Shown: positions 10,144 to 18,444 of the stretch, one piece after another
How positions within the stretch are numbered: position 1 is the first letter of the stretch
Layout: each line of letters begins with the position of its first letter
Source of the DNA: Nocardioides marmorisolisilvae
Lineage (GTDB): Bacteria; Actinomycetota; Actinomycetes; Propionibacteriales; Nocardioidaceae
Direction of reading: 5' to 3'
Length of the DNA: 64,000 nt
Assembly (NCBI RefSeq): GCF_031656915.1
Contig: NZ_CP134227.1
Coordinates: 434,001-498,000 of the forward strand
Translations under genes and position numbers: made by a program
The notes under the pieces: model-generated
Database searches by the model: none
Told to the model about the DNA's origin: nothing
The model's input: only the letters and a program-made list of their open reading frames with translations

Positions 10144-10368
10144 ATGCCCAGCAAGTCCGCGAACGTGAAGAACGAGAAGCAGTACGAGGCCCTCAAGGAC
10201 AAGGGCATGTCGAAGCAGCGTGCCGCCAAGATCGCCAACTCCGAGGGCTCGTCGTCGCGCGGCGGGAAGAGCAGCGGCTCGGGAGGCAACAGCTCCCAGG
10301 GCGGCACCACCGCCCAGAAGAAGAAGGCGGGCCGCAAGGGCGGCAAGGCGTCGAGCAACAAGAGCTGA
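10144..10368 (+). CDS. Small conserved basic protein (VKNEKQYEALKDKGMSK family)
   Basis: 74 residues starting at ATG 10144, with CAGGAGCC 5-12 bases upstream. The N-terminal half (PSKSANVKNEKQYEALKDKG, then MSKQRAAKIANS) is a motif seen in many actinobacterial small proteins of unknown function; the C-terminal half is low-complexity Ser/Gly/Lys. The earlier GTG at 10045 would add 33 residues unlike the family and overlap the upstream gene. No enzymatic motif is visible. The basic, disordered tail suggests nucleic-acid contact, but this is conjecture. Confidence 0.75.
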   Translation: MPSKSANVKNEKQYEALKDKGMSKQRAAKIANSEGSSSRGGKSSGSGGNSSQGGTTAQKKKAGRKGGKASSNKS

Positions 10369-10379
10369 ACGGAGACAGC

Positions 10380-11462
10380 ATGCGGCTGGAGACGGTCCAG
10401 GAGATCCTCGGCCACGACGGGGAGTTCCTGACGGTGGACGCGGAGGTCGGGCGCACGGGCGAGGACGGCGCTCGGCAGATCGAGTCGCGCTGGACGACCC
10501 TGCGTCACCAGCTCGAGGAGGCGGGGGTTGGTGCGGGGCTCCTCGAGGAGATCGGCAGCCGGCTCACCGAGCCGACCCATCTGCCGGGGGAGCAGCGTCG
10601 GACCATCGTCGCGGTCGGGGACCGGGTCGCACTGGACGACGTGCACGCGCTGCACGCGTCCTGGCCGGAGACCGTCGATGTGGGCGTGCTGCCCGACCTG
10701 CGCGGGTGGCTGCGCGCCGAGGACGCGGCGCTCCCGTTCCTGCTGGTGCGGATAGACAGGGTGGGCGCCGACCTCGAGATGTACGCCGCGGCGAGCCGTC
10801 CACCCACCGCAGAGCGGTCCGTGCACGGCCTGGACTACTACATCACCAAGGTGCAGCCGGGGGACTGGGCACAGAAGCAGTTCCAGCAGACCGCCGAGAA
10901 CCGCTGGCAGCACAACGCCGAGGAGGTCGCGGAGGCAGCCCGTTCGATGGCTCGCCGGCACCGGCCCCTGGTGATGCTCGTGTGCGGCGATGTCCGTGCC
11001 CGTGCCGACCTGGTCAACGCCTGGAGCGAACGCGACACGCCAGTCGTCGCGTTGAAGTCGGGTGGCCGTGCCTCCGGGGTGTCCGACGACGCGATGTGGT
11101 CGGAGGTGGAGTCGGCGCTCGCGGCAGTGGAGGCGGAGCGGGACCGGGTACTTGTCGACCGGCTGGCCGAGGGGGTGAGCAACGGCGTCGCGGTCTCCGG
11201 GCTGGCCCCGGTGCTCGACGCCCTTGTCCAGCAGCGCGTGGACACGCTGCTGGTCGACCTCGCCGGGCTGGAGGATATGACGGTGCGCCCGCAGGAGCAC
11301 CCGGGCCTGGTGCTCCCGCCCCGTGCGCTGGAGGCCGACGAGCTGCCTGCGGACCGGGCGCTGGTGGCGGGCGCCGCGCTGTCTGGCGCTCAGGTCGCCC
11401 TGCTCCCGGCGGAAATGATGCCGGCGGGCCCGGTCGCGGCGCTGCTGCGCTGGTCCGACTGA
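10380..11462 (+). CDS. baeRF / Vms1-like (Rv2629-type) protein
   Basis: 360 residues with the layout of bacterial eRF1-like (baeRF) proteins: an N-terminal alpha/beta domain, a middle domain with GLDYYITKVQPGDWAQKQFQQTAENRW, and a C-terminal domain beginning LVMLVCGDVRARADLV and ending with ALLRWSD. The Mycobacterium homologue is Rv2629, a dormancy-associated protein. The family is related to Vms1/ANKZF1 peptidyl-tRNA hydrolases, so a role in rescuing stalled ribosomes has been proposed. The start ATG at 10380 follows a GGAGAC site. It is 11 bp from the preceding small basic gene, probably co-transcribed. Confidence 0.82.
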   Translation: MRLETVQEILGHDGEFLTVDAEVGRTGEDGARQIESRWTTLRHQLEEAGVGAGLLEEIGSRLTEPTHLPGEQRRTIVAVGDRVALDDVHALHASWPETVDVGVLPDLRGWLRAEDAALPFLLVRIDRVGADLEMYAAASRPPTAERSVHGLDYYITKVQPGDWAQKQFQQTAENRWQHNAEEVAEAARSMARRHRPLVMLVCGDVRARADLVNAWSERDTPVVALKSGGRASGVSDDAMWSEVESALAAVEAERDRVLVDRLAEGVSNGVAVSGLAPVLDALVQQRVDTLLVDLAGLEDMTVRPQEHPGLVLPPRALEADELPADRALVAGAALSGAQVALLPAEMMPAGPVAALLRWSD

Positions 11463-11522
11463 CCGATCGGCGGAGCCGTTCGCAGGCCGATTGCCCCCGG
11501 GCGCGTCGGGTACCCGCGGCGG

Positions 11523-11987
11523 ATGAGTGACGACAATCCGCACGCACCAGTCCGGGTGGCGAGCTTCGCCGCCGCGCTCGCCGTCTTCGGTACGACGTCG
11601 ATCGGGGTGCTGCTGGCGGCCCGCCGCAAGGGCATGCCCGACCACTATCGGACCCAGGACCTGCTCCTCGGAGCGCTGGCGACCCAGAAGTTCACCCGCT
11701 TGATCGCCAAGGATCCGGTGACCGTGCCGATCCGGGCCCCGTTCACTGACTTCGAAGGTGTGTCGGGGCCGGCGGAGCTGGCCGAGAGCCCGAAGCCCGG
11801 CCATGCCCGGCACACCGTGGGCGAGCTGTTGTCGTGCCCCTTCTGCCTGGCGCCGTGGGTGGCCGGAGCCTACGAGACCGGACTGCTGTTCGCCCCGCGG
11901 GTCGCCCGCGCGTGGGCAGCGGTGTTCTCGATCGTCGGTGCCTCGGACGCGTTGCAGCAGGCCTACGCACGGCTCCAGGAGGACTGA
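11523..11987 (+). CDS. DUF1360 membrane protein
   Basis: 154 residues. Hallmarks of DUF1360 are visible: ATQKFTRLIAKDPVTVPIRAPFT in the first half and GELLSCPFCLAPWVAG, with a CPFC pair, in the second. There are two or three hydrophobic segments (about 13-30, 104-125, 130-145). The function of the family is unknown; similar proteins occur in Bacillus sporulation operons and widely in actinobacteria. The start ATG at 11523 directly follows a GCGG-rich leader without a strong ribosome site. Confidence 0.82.
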   Translation: MSDDNPHAPVRVASFAAALAVFGTTSIGVLLAARRKGMPDHYRTQDLLLGALATQKFTRLIAKDPVTVPIRAPFTDFEGVSGPAELAESPKPGHARHTVGELLSCPFCLAPWVAGAYETGLLFAPRVARAWAAVFSIVGASDALQQAYARLQED

Positions 11988-12132
11988 GCGGGAGGCTCCT
12001 ACCCAATCCCGAGGACGAGGACGAGGGCGCCGAGGGCGGCCGGCGTGAACCGCCGTGTACGGGGCACCCCGGATGTGACTCGCGATGCGACCGGGCCGAG
12101 AGGGACCGGACTGAGTACAGGAGGAGAGGCCG

Positions 12133-13317
12133 ATGAGGGCAGTGACGTGGCACGGACCCCGGGACGTCCGGGTGGAGACGGTGCCGGATCCCATGATCGA
12201 GGAGCCCACCGACGCGATCGTGCGGATCACCACCAGCGGAATCTGCGGTTCCGACCTGCATCTCTACGAGGTGCTCGGCCCGTTCATGACGCCGGGCGAC
12301 ATCCTCGGCCACGAGCCGATGGGCATCGTTGAGGAGGTCGGCAGCGGTATCACCGGGATCGCCCCCGGTGACCGGGTGGTGATGCCGTTCCAGATCAGCT
12401 GCGGCTCCTGCTTCATGTGCAACCAGGGACTACAGACCCAATGCGAGACCACGCAGGTCACCGAGCAGGGGATGGGGGCCGCGCTCTACGGCTATACGAA
12501 GCTCTACGGGGCGGTGCCCGGCGGGCAAGCGGAATACCTGCGAGTGCCCCGGGCGGACTACAACCCGATCAAGGTGCCCGAGGGACCAGCCGACGACCGG
12601 TTCGTCTACCTCTCGGACGTGCTGCCGACGGCCTGGCAGGCGGTCGAATACGCCGGCATCCCCGACGGCGGCACCGTCGCGGTGATGGGCGTCGGCCCAA
12701 TCGGCGACATGGCCTGCCGGATCGCAGCCCATCGGGGTCATCGGGTGATCGCCGTCGACCTGATCACCGAGCGGCTCAACCGAGTGCGGGCCTTCGGTGC
12801 GGAGACGATCGACCTGCGCGAGGTCGACCTCTCCGACCTGGGTGCGATGATCCGCGAGACCACGGATGGCCGGGGCCCCGACGCGGTCATCGACGCGGTC
12901 GGGATGGAGGCGCACGGGTCGCCCGCGGCCAGTGCGGTCCAGAAGCTGACCGGCCTGCTGCCGGGCAAGATCGCCGAGAGGCTGATGGACATCGCAGGCG
13001 TGGACCGGCTCGCTTCGCTGCACGCCGCGGTCGACGTCGTGCGCAGAGGGGGCACCATCTCCGTGATCGGCGTGTACGGCGGAGCGGCGGACCCGATGCC
13101 GATGCTGACCCTGTTCGACAAGCAGGTCCAGCTGCGGATGGGACAGGCCAACGTCCGGCGCTGGGTCGACGACATCCTTCCGTTGCTCGGCGACGACGAC
13201 CCACTGGGTGTCGACGATTTCGCCACCCACCGGCTGCCCCTCGACGAGGCCCCGCACGGCTACGAGATCTTCCAGAAGAAGCAGGACGAGGCCTGCAAGG
13301 TGGTCCTCCGGCCCTGA
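12133..13317 (+). CDS. Zinc-dependent alcohol dehydrogenase (formaldehyde dehydrogenase-like)
   Basis: 394 residues of the medium-chain dehydrogenase family. Catalytic zinc ligands are in ICGSDLHLYE and the GHEPMG motif; the structural zinc site is CGSCFMCNQGLQTQC. The Rossmann motif GVGPIGDMA followed by VIAVD indicates NAD rather than NADP. The length and the long loop around 260-280 match the FDH-like subgroup acting on aldehydes or alcohols. The substrate is not determinable. ATG at 12133 follows an excellent site (CAGGAGGAGAGG). It is monocistronic, with a 145-bp leader region before it. Confidence 0.88.
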   Translation: MRAVTWHGPRDVRVETVPDPMIEEPTDAIVRITTSGICGSDLHLYEVLGPFMTPGDILGHEPMGIVEEVGSGITGIAPGDRVVMPFQISCGSCFMCNQGLQTQCETTQVTEQGMGAALYGYTKLYGAVPGGQAEYLRVPRADYNPIKVPEGPADDRFVYLSDVLPTAWQAVEYAGIPDGGTVAVMGVGPIGDMACRIAAHRGHRVIAVDLITERLNRVRAFGAETIDLREVDLSDLGAMIRETTDGRGPDAVIDAVGMEAHGSPAASAVQKLTGLLPGKIAERLMDIAGVDRLASLHAAVDVVRRGGTISVIGVYGGAADPMPMLTLFDKQVQLRMGQANVRRWVDDILPLLGDDDPLGVDDFATHRLPLDEAPHGYEIFQKKQDEACKVVLRP

Positions 13318-13353
13318 CGGTCGGTGCCGTGCCAGGCGGGTGACCGGCGATCC

Positions 13354-13399
13354 GGTGAAACAGATGTCCTCGGGCCCGTGACCTCGGGCAGGTGAAACA
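13354..13399. repeat. Direct repeats upstream of the ABC importer operon
   Basis: GGTGAAACA occurs at 13354-13362 and again at 13391-13399, and CCTCGGGC occurs twice between them (13368 and 13382). This composite repeat lies about 100-140 bp upstream of the substrate-binding protein start, in the intergenic region after the dehydrogenase gene. It may be a regulator site for the transporter operon. No matching regulator gene lies nearby. Confidence 0.4.
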
Positions 13400-13494
13400 C
13401 GTTACAGATTTGCTCGGGGTTCTCCTTGCGGGAGAGCCGGACTCCCCCTAGCCCGGTCACGAGGAGTGTCCGGACGGATTCCAGGAGGATCGGA

Positions 13495-14985
13495 GTGCGT
13501 CGACTTCATAGCACGGCAGCGGCGGCGGCCGCCCTGGTGGCCATGATGACCGCGGCCGCGTGCGGAGGCTCACAGCTGAGCCCTGCGGAGGTCCGCGCGG
13601 CCAACGACGCCGTGGCCGGACAGGCGGCTTCCGCTTCCGGGACCACGACGGGTACGACCGGGACCGGCAGTTCCGAGAGCACCGGTTCGACGGGTGGCAC
13701 GGGTGGCACGGGAGGCACCGGATCCGCTGGCACGGCCGGGACGACAGGCTCGTCAGGCGGCAGTGGTGGCGGTGGCGGTCCCGGGAGCACGGGCTCGACC
13801 GGTGGCTCGACGGCCCCGACCGGTGGCAGCGCGGCCGCCGGTGTGCCGAAGGGCTCGTGCGCCGGCTTCAAGAACCAGACGGGCGTCACCAACAGCACGA
13901 TCACGATCGGCAACGCATCCGACATCAGCGGCCCGGTGCCGGGCCTGTTCACCTCGGCCCAGCAGGCCGTCAAGGCGTACGTCGCCTACTTCAACTCCAC
14001 CTCCAGCATCTGCGGACGCAAGCTCGCCCTCACCACCGAGGACAGCCGGACCGACGCCGGTGCGGACCAGCAGGCCTACACCCAGCTGTGCGCCTCCAGC
14101 TTTGCGGCGGTCGGGTCGATGTCCGCCTTCGACTCCGGCGGCGCCCCGACCGCGCAGCAGTGCGGCCTGCCGGACATCCGCACCGCGTCGACCACGACCC
14201 AGCGCAACGCCTGCACGACCTGCTTCGCCGCGCAGGGAAGCAACGCCAACTACTACGAGAACGCCCCCGCCGACTACTTCATCAAGCACGACAAGGCGGC
14301 CACCCAGCACGCCGCGATCCTCTACATCAACGCCGGTGGCGCAGCCCAGAACGCGGCAACCATGCACTCCGCATTCGCCAAGCGCGGGATGAAGATCGAC
14401 TACTTCGCCGGCATCGACACCACCGAGTTCAACTACGGTCCCTACGTCCAGGCGATGAAGAGCAAGGGCATCCGCTACATCATCTTCCTCGGTCCCTACC
14501 AGGACACGGTGCGTCTGGTCCAGACGATGCAGCAGGCGAAGTTCAAGCCCGACGTGTTCCTCCAGGACCCGACGGTCTACGACCCCGGCTACGTCAAGCA
14601 GGCCGGTAGCGCGGGGGAGGGCACCTACGTCTACATGAACTTCGTCCCCTTCGAGCAGGCCTCGAGCAACACGCAGATGTCGACGTACATCCGGTGGCTG
14701 CAACAGGTCGCACCGGGAGCCTCGCCCAGCTTCTACGGGGTGTTCGCCTGGTCCGCGGCGGCGCTGTTCACCCAGGAGGCGATCAAGCTCGGAGGCAAGC
14801 TCACCCGCGCCTCGATGGTCTCCGCCCTCAAGGGTGTGCACGGGTGGACCAACCACAAGATGACCGCGCCGCAGGACGTCGGCGGCAAGATCAACGGGTC
14901 GTGCTGGCGGTTCGTGCAGCTGCGGGGCGGGAAGTGGGTCCCCGTGAGCGGCGGCTACCAGTGCGACGGCGTGACGAGGGGATGA
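13495..14985 (+). CDS. ABC transporter substrate-binding lipoprotein (branched-chain amino acid type)
   Basis: 496 residues. The signal peptide ends at the lipobox AAAC (about residue 23). A Gly/Ser/Thr-rich linker of about 90 residues separates it from a Peripla_BP_6 domain starting at NSTITIGNASDISGPVPGLF. GTG at 13495 is chosen because AGGAGG lies 8 bases before it; the upstream frame extension is not signal-like. The domain binds small solutes outside the membrane and delivers them to the permease encoded next. The ligand is unknown; homologues take amino acids, amides or aromatic acids. Cysteine pairs such as NACTTC near 235 could form disulfides. Confidence 0.85.
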   Translation: MRRLHSTAAAAAALVAMMTAAACGGSQLSPAEVRAANDAVAGQAASASGTTTGTTGTGSSESTGSTGGTGGTGGTGSAGTAGTTGSSGGSGGGGGPGSTGSTGGSTAPTGGSAAAGVPKGSCAGFKNQTGVTNSTITIGNASDISGPVPGLFTSAQQAVKAYVAYFNSTSSICGRKLALTTEDSRTDAGADQQAYTQLCASSFAAVGSMSAFDSGGAPTAQQCGLPDIRTASTTTQRNACTTCFAAQGSNANYYENAPADYFIKHDKAATQHAAILYINAGGAAQNAATMHSAFAKRGMKIDYFAGIDTTEFNYGPYVQAMKSKGIRYIIFLGPYQDTVRLVQTMQQAKFKPDVFLQDPTVYDPGYVKQAGSAGEGTYVYMNFVPFEQASSNTQMSTYIRWLQQVAPGASPSFYGVFAWSAAALFTQEAIKLGGKLTRASMVSALKGVHGWTNHKMTAPQDVGGKINGSCWRFVQLRGGKWVPVSGGYQCDGVTRG

Positions 14986-14986
14986 C

Positions 14987-16951
14987 GTGGGCTCCTTCCT
15001 GTCCTACACGCTGATCGGGCTGTTCACCGGCGCGGCGTACGCCATCGCGGCGAGCGGCCTGGTGCTCACCTACAGCACCACCCGGGTGTTCAACATCGCC
15101 CACGGCGCGTTCGGGATGCTGTTCGCGTTCGTGTACTGGGACTTCAGCCAGCGCCAGGGGCTGCCCGCATGGCTGTCGCTGGTGCTGGTCCTCCTCGTGG
15201 TCGCGCCGCTCGTCGGGGTCTTCGTGCAGCGCGTGTTCACCAAGGGCCTGGGCTCGGCCCCCGTCGGCGTCTCTCTCGTGGTGACAGTCGGAATCCTGGT
15301 CGGCCTGATCGGCGTCGCCACGCAGATCTGGCCGCCGGCCGCCCGCAGCGTTCCGCTGTTCTTCGCCGGCCACATGATCACCATGGGATCGGTGATCGTG
15401 ACCTACCACCAGCTCCTCACGATGGTGCTCTCCGGCGTGGTGGCCGGGGCCCTCTACCTGTTGCTCAACCGGACCAGGGTGGGTACGGCGATGCGGGCGA
15501 GCGTCGACAACCCCGGGCTCCTGCAGCTGTACGGCGGCCGTCCACAGGTCGTCGCGGCGATGTCCTGGGCGATCGGCGTGTCCTTGGCCGCGCTCGCCGG
15601 GATCCTCCTCACGCCGGTGATCGGTCTGCAGTACTACGACCTGACGCTGCTGGTGATCAGCGCGTATGCCGCTGCGATGCTGGGCCGGCTCACCAGCTTG
15701 CCGCTGACCTACGCGGGGGCGATGGGGCTGGGCCTGGTCCAGTCCTACGCCGTCGGCTACCTGCCGACCGGCGGGGACATCGCCGGCCTCCGTGCGGTGG
15801 TACCGACGCTGTTCCTCTACGTCGTGATCGTGCTGATGCCCCAGGCGCCGCTCCGGGTCGGGCAGGTCAAGGGCCTCGTGGCCGTGAACGTCCCGTCCTT
15901 CCGGCGGTCCACGGTGATGGGCCTCGTCCTGGTCGTCGTCGCACTGGCCTTCACCGCGACGTTGTCGGGCAGCAACCTGCTGTTGCTGGGCACGGCCGCC
16001 ACCTACGCGATCGTGATGCTGTCGCTAGTGCTGCTCACCGGGTACGGCGGCCACGTCTCGCTGGCCCAGTTCACTTTCGCCGGCGTGGGCGCGCTTGCCT
16101 ATTGCAAGCTCGACCAGCCGAACCTGCTCGGGCTGTTCCTTGCCATCGCGATCTCGGCGGTCTGCGGCGCGCTGGTGGCGCTGCCGACCATCCGCCTCAC
16201 CGGTCTTTACCTTGCGCTGAGCACGCTCGCGTTCGCCGAGCTGATGGACAAGCTGATCTTCCAGGCCTCGTTCGCGTTCAAGTTCAACGGCACCCTGCCG
16301 GCCGCGCGGCTCTCCCTGTTCGGGCTGCAGGTGTCGGACACCGGCGCGTACACGTTGATGATGATCGTCTTCTTCGCGCTGGCAGCGATCGGCGTGCTGG
16401 CGATCCGTCGAGGCCGGCTGGGCCGGATCCTGATCGCGATGCGCGACAGCGAGGTGGCGTGCGGCACGCTGGGTCTGGACCTGCGCTGGGCCAGGATCGC
16501 GCTCTTCGCCATCTCAGCCGGCATCGCCGGGCTCGCGGGGGCGCTGTTCGCCGGGCTGCGGGGCACGGTCGGCGCGCAGGACTTCCAGTTCTTCTCCAGC
16601 CTGCTGCTCCTGCTGATGGCCGTGGTGTGGGGTGTCACCTCGGTCACCGGCGCCGCGATCGGCGGACTGTTCTTGATGTACTTGCCCGTGGCCCAGTCCG
16701 ACCACCCCGCCGTCGCGGGCGTCGCATTCGTGGTCCTCGGCTTCGGCGCGGTCGCGCTGGGCCGCGACCCCAACGGGCTGGCCAGCAGGATCTTCGCCTC
16801 GGGCAGGTGGCTGAACACGCGGCTCTACCCGCTGCTCGCCGAGCGGTTCCCGGGCATGGCCCTGGACCGCGATGACGGAGATGGACCGCCGCCGCCGTAC
16901 CCGGACGTGGAGGGCGAGGAGGTGGCCGGCGATGTCGCTGCTGCGCATTGA
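14987..16951 (+). CDS. Fused LivH-LivM branched-chain amino acid type ABC permease
   Basis: 654 residues, the sum of two permeases. Residues 1-295 match LivH (GLFTGAAYAIAASGLVLTYSTTRVFNIAHGAFGML, then the conserved GTAMRA loop) and residues 305-630 match LivM (LLTGYGGHVSLAQFTFAGVGA and the IAMRDSEVACGTLGLD EAA-type loop). A fused permease is a known but minority arrangement in actinobacteria. GTG start at 14987, immediately after the binding-protein stop. The C-terminal tail is acidic and proline-rich and overlaps the start of the ATPase gene by 20 bases. Confidence 0.9.
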   Translation: MGSFLSYTLIGLFTGAAYAIAASGLVLTYSTTRVFNIAHGAFGMLFAFVYWDFSQRQGLPAWLSLVLVLLVVAPLVGVFVQRVFTKGLGSAPVGVSLVVTVGILVGLIGVATQIWPPAARSVPLFFAGHMITMGSVIVTYHQLLTMVLSGVVAGALYLLLNRTRVGTAMRASVDNPGLLQLYGGRPQVVAAMSWAIGVSLAALAGILLTPVIGLQYYDLTLLVISAYAAAMLGRLTSLPLTYAGAMGLGLVQSYAVGYLPTGGDIAGLRAVVPTLFLYVVIVLMPQAPLRVGQVKGLVAVNVPSFRRSTVMGLVLVVVALAFTATLSGSNLLLLGTAATYAIVMLSLVLLTGYGGHVSLAQFTFAGVGALAYCKLDQPNLLGLFLAIAISAVCGALVALPTIRLTGLYLALSTLAFAELMDKLIFQASFAFKFNGTLPAARLSLFGLQVSDTGAYTLMMIVFFALAAIGVLAIRRGRLGRILIAMRDSEVACGTLGLDLRWARIALFAISAGIAGLAGALFAGLRGTVGAQDFQFFSSLLLLLMAVVWGVTSVTGAAIGGLFLMYLPVAQSDHPAVAGVAFVVLGFGAVALGRDPNGLASRIFASGRWLNTRLYPLLAERFPGMALDRDDGDGPPPPYPDVEGEEVAGDVAAAH

Positions 16952-17729
16952 CGACGTGACCGTGCAGTTCGGCGGGATCACCGCTGTGGACCACGCTTCG
17001 TTCGAGGTGGAGGCGGGCACCGTGACCGGCTTGATCGGACCGAACGGAGCCGGCAAGACCACCTGTTTCAATGTGATCACCGGGCTGCAGAAGCCGACCG
17101 GCGGACGGGTCCACCTGCAGGGCAAGGACATCACCCGGATGTCCGTGCACAGCAGGGCGCACCGTGGGATCGGACGCACCTTCCAGCGGCTCGAGGCCTT
17201 CGGGTCGCTGACCGTGCGCGGCAACGTCCAGGTCGCCTTCGACATCCACGACGGCGTACGCGGGCTGCTGCGTGCGCCGGCCCACCGCGCCGATGCGTTG
17301 CTGGAGCGGGTCGGGATCGCCGAGTACGCCGACGAGCGCGCGGACGCCGTCCCCACCGGAACCGCCCGCCTCCTCGAGGTGGCGCGGGCGCTGGCCTGCG
17401 AGCCACGGCTGCTGCTGCTCGATGAGCCGTCCTCCGGTCTCGACGAGGCGGAGACCGAGGCGTTCGGGCAGCTGCTCATCGAGCTGGCCGCCGAGGGCCG
17501 CACGATCCTGATGGTCGAGCACGACATGGACCTGGTGATGTCGGTGTGCGGGATGCTGCACGTGTTGGACTTCGGATCGGTGATCGCCTCCGGGACGCCG
17601 AACGCGATCAGGGGGGACGCGAAGGTGCAGAAGGCCTACCTTGGCTACAGCGAGACCGAGCACGCGGGCGAGACGACGCGGGAGTTCGACGAGCCGGTCA
17701 CGGCCGAGATCCCTGCGGCGGGGCGGTGA
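16932..17729 (+). CDS. livG: ABC transporter ATP-binding protein, LivG type
   Basis: 265 residues. Walker A is GPNGAGKTT, the Q-loop is in GRTFQRLEAF, the signature region is degenerate (PTGTARLLEVARALACEP, where LSGG would be expected), and Walker B is LLLLDEPSSGLD. The start ATG at 16932 (MSLLRIDDVTVQFGG) is inside the permease stop region and fits the family; the frame's earlier start is less likely. The PTGTA sequence in place of the usual LSGGQ is unusual for an active ABC signature. The paired ATPase livF has a normal LSGGEQQ. Confidence 0.87.
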   Translation: MSLLRIDDVTVQFGGITAVDHASFEVEAGTVTGLIGPNGAGKTTCFNVITGLQKPTGGRVHLQGKDITRMSVHSRAHRGIGRTFQRLEAFGSLTVRGNVQVAFDIHDGVRGLLRAPAHRADALLERVGIAEYADERADAVPTGTARLLEVARALACEPRLLLLDEPSSGLDEAETEAFGQLLIELAAEGRTILMVEHDMDLVMSVCGMLHVLDFGSVIASGTPNAIRGDAKVQKAYLGYSETEHAGETTREFDEPVTAEIPAAGR

Positions 17730-17736
17730 GGGACTG

Positions 17737-18444
17737 ATGGGCGTACCGATTCTGGAGGTCATCGACCTGCACGCGGCCTACGGACGCATCGAGGTCCTGC
17801 GCGGCGTGGACCTTCGGGTGCCACGAGGCGCCGTGGTCGCGTTGCTCGGTCCGAACGGCGCCGGGAAGTCGACCCTGCTCAAGGTGATCAGCGGACAGAT
17901 GGAGCAGACCTCGGGCGACGTCCACATGGCGGGCGTCAGCGTCCGTGGTGGCCAGCCCGAGGAGCTGGCGCGGCTTGGCCTGACCACCGTGCCGGAGGGC
18001 CGCAGCGTCTTCCCCAACCTCAGCGTCCGCGAGAACCTGCTGCTGATGTCGTACGCCGGGGTCCCGGCCGCTCAGGTGCTCGAGACGTCGTACGCCTACT
18101 TCCCGCGGCTCTACGAGCGTCGCGATCAGCTGGCCGGCACCCTGTCGGGGGGCGAGCAGCAGATGGTCGCCCTGGCCCGGGCGCTCACCTCCGATCCCGC
18201 GCTGCTGCTGCTCGACGAGCTCTCGATGGGCCTGGCACCGCTGATCGTCGACGACCTCTACGACACTGTCGCGGAGATCGCGCGCAGCGGGGTGTCGATC
18301 CTCGTGGTCGAGCAGTTCGCCCGCACCGCGCTCCGGATCGCCGATCACGCCGCGGTGATGACCGGCGGCCGGATCGTGGCGTCCGGCGAACCTGAGGAGA
18401 TCCGCGAGATCATGACCGATGTGATGCTCGGAGGTGCAGCATGA
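17737..18444 (+). CDS. livF: ABC transporter ATP-binding protein, LivF type
   Basis: 235 residues. Walker A GPNGAGKST, Q-loop in VPEGRSVFPNLSVREN, signature LSGGEQQM and Walker B LLLLDELSMGLAP with the LivF-specific ELSMGLAP stretch and the switch histidine replaced in VVEQF. The start ATG at 17737 is 7 bp after the LivG stop; upstream in-frame sequence overlaps livG. With LivG it forms the ATPase pair driving uptake by the fused permease. The stop overlaps the next gene by four bases (ATGA). Confidence 0.9.
   Translation: MGVPILEVIDLHAAYGRIEVLRGVDLRVPRGAVVALLGPNGAGKSTLLKVISGQMEQTSGDVHMAGVSVRGGQPEELARLGLTTVPEGRSVFPNLSVRENLLLMSYAGVPAAQVLETSYAYFPRLYERRDQLAGTLSGGEQQMVALARALTSDPALLLLDELSMGLAPLIVDDLYDTVAEIARSGVSILVVEQFARTALRIADHAAVMTGGRIVASGEPEEIREIMTDVMLGGAA

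Noticed and set aside
17350-17390. LivG as a pseudogene because its LSGGQ is missing
   Set aside because: The frame is intact and Walker A, Walker B and Q-loop are present, so I kept it as a gene with an unusual signature.
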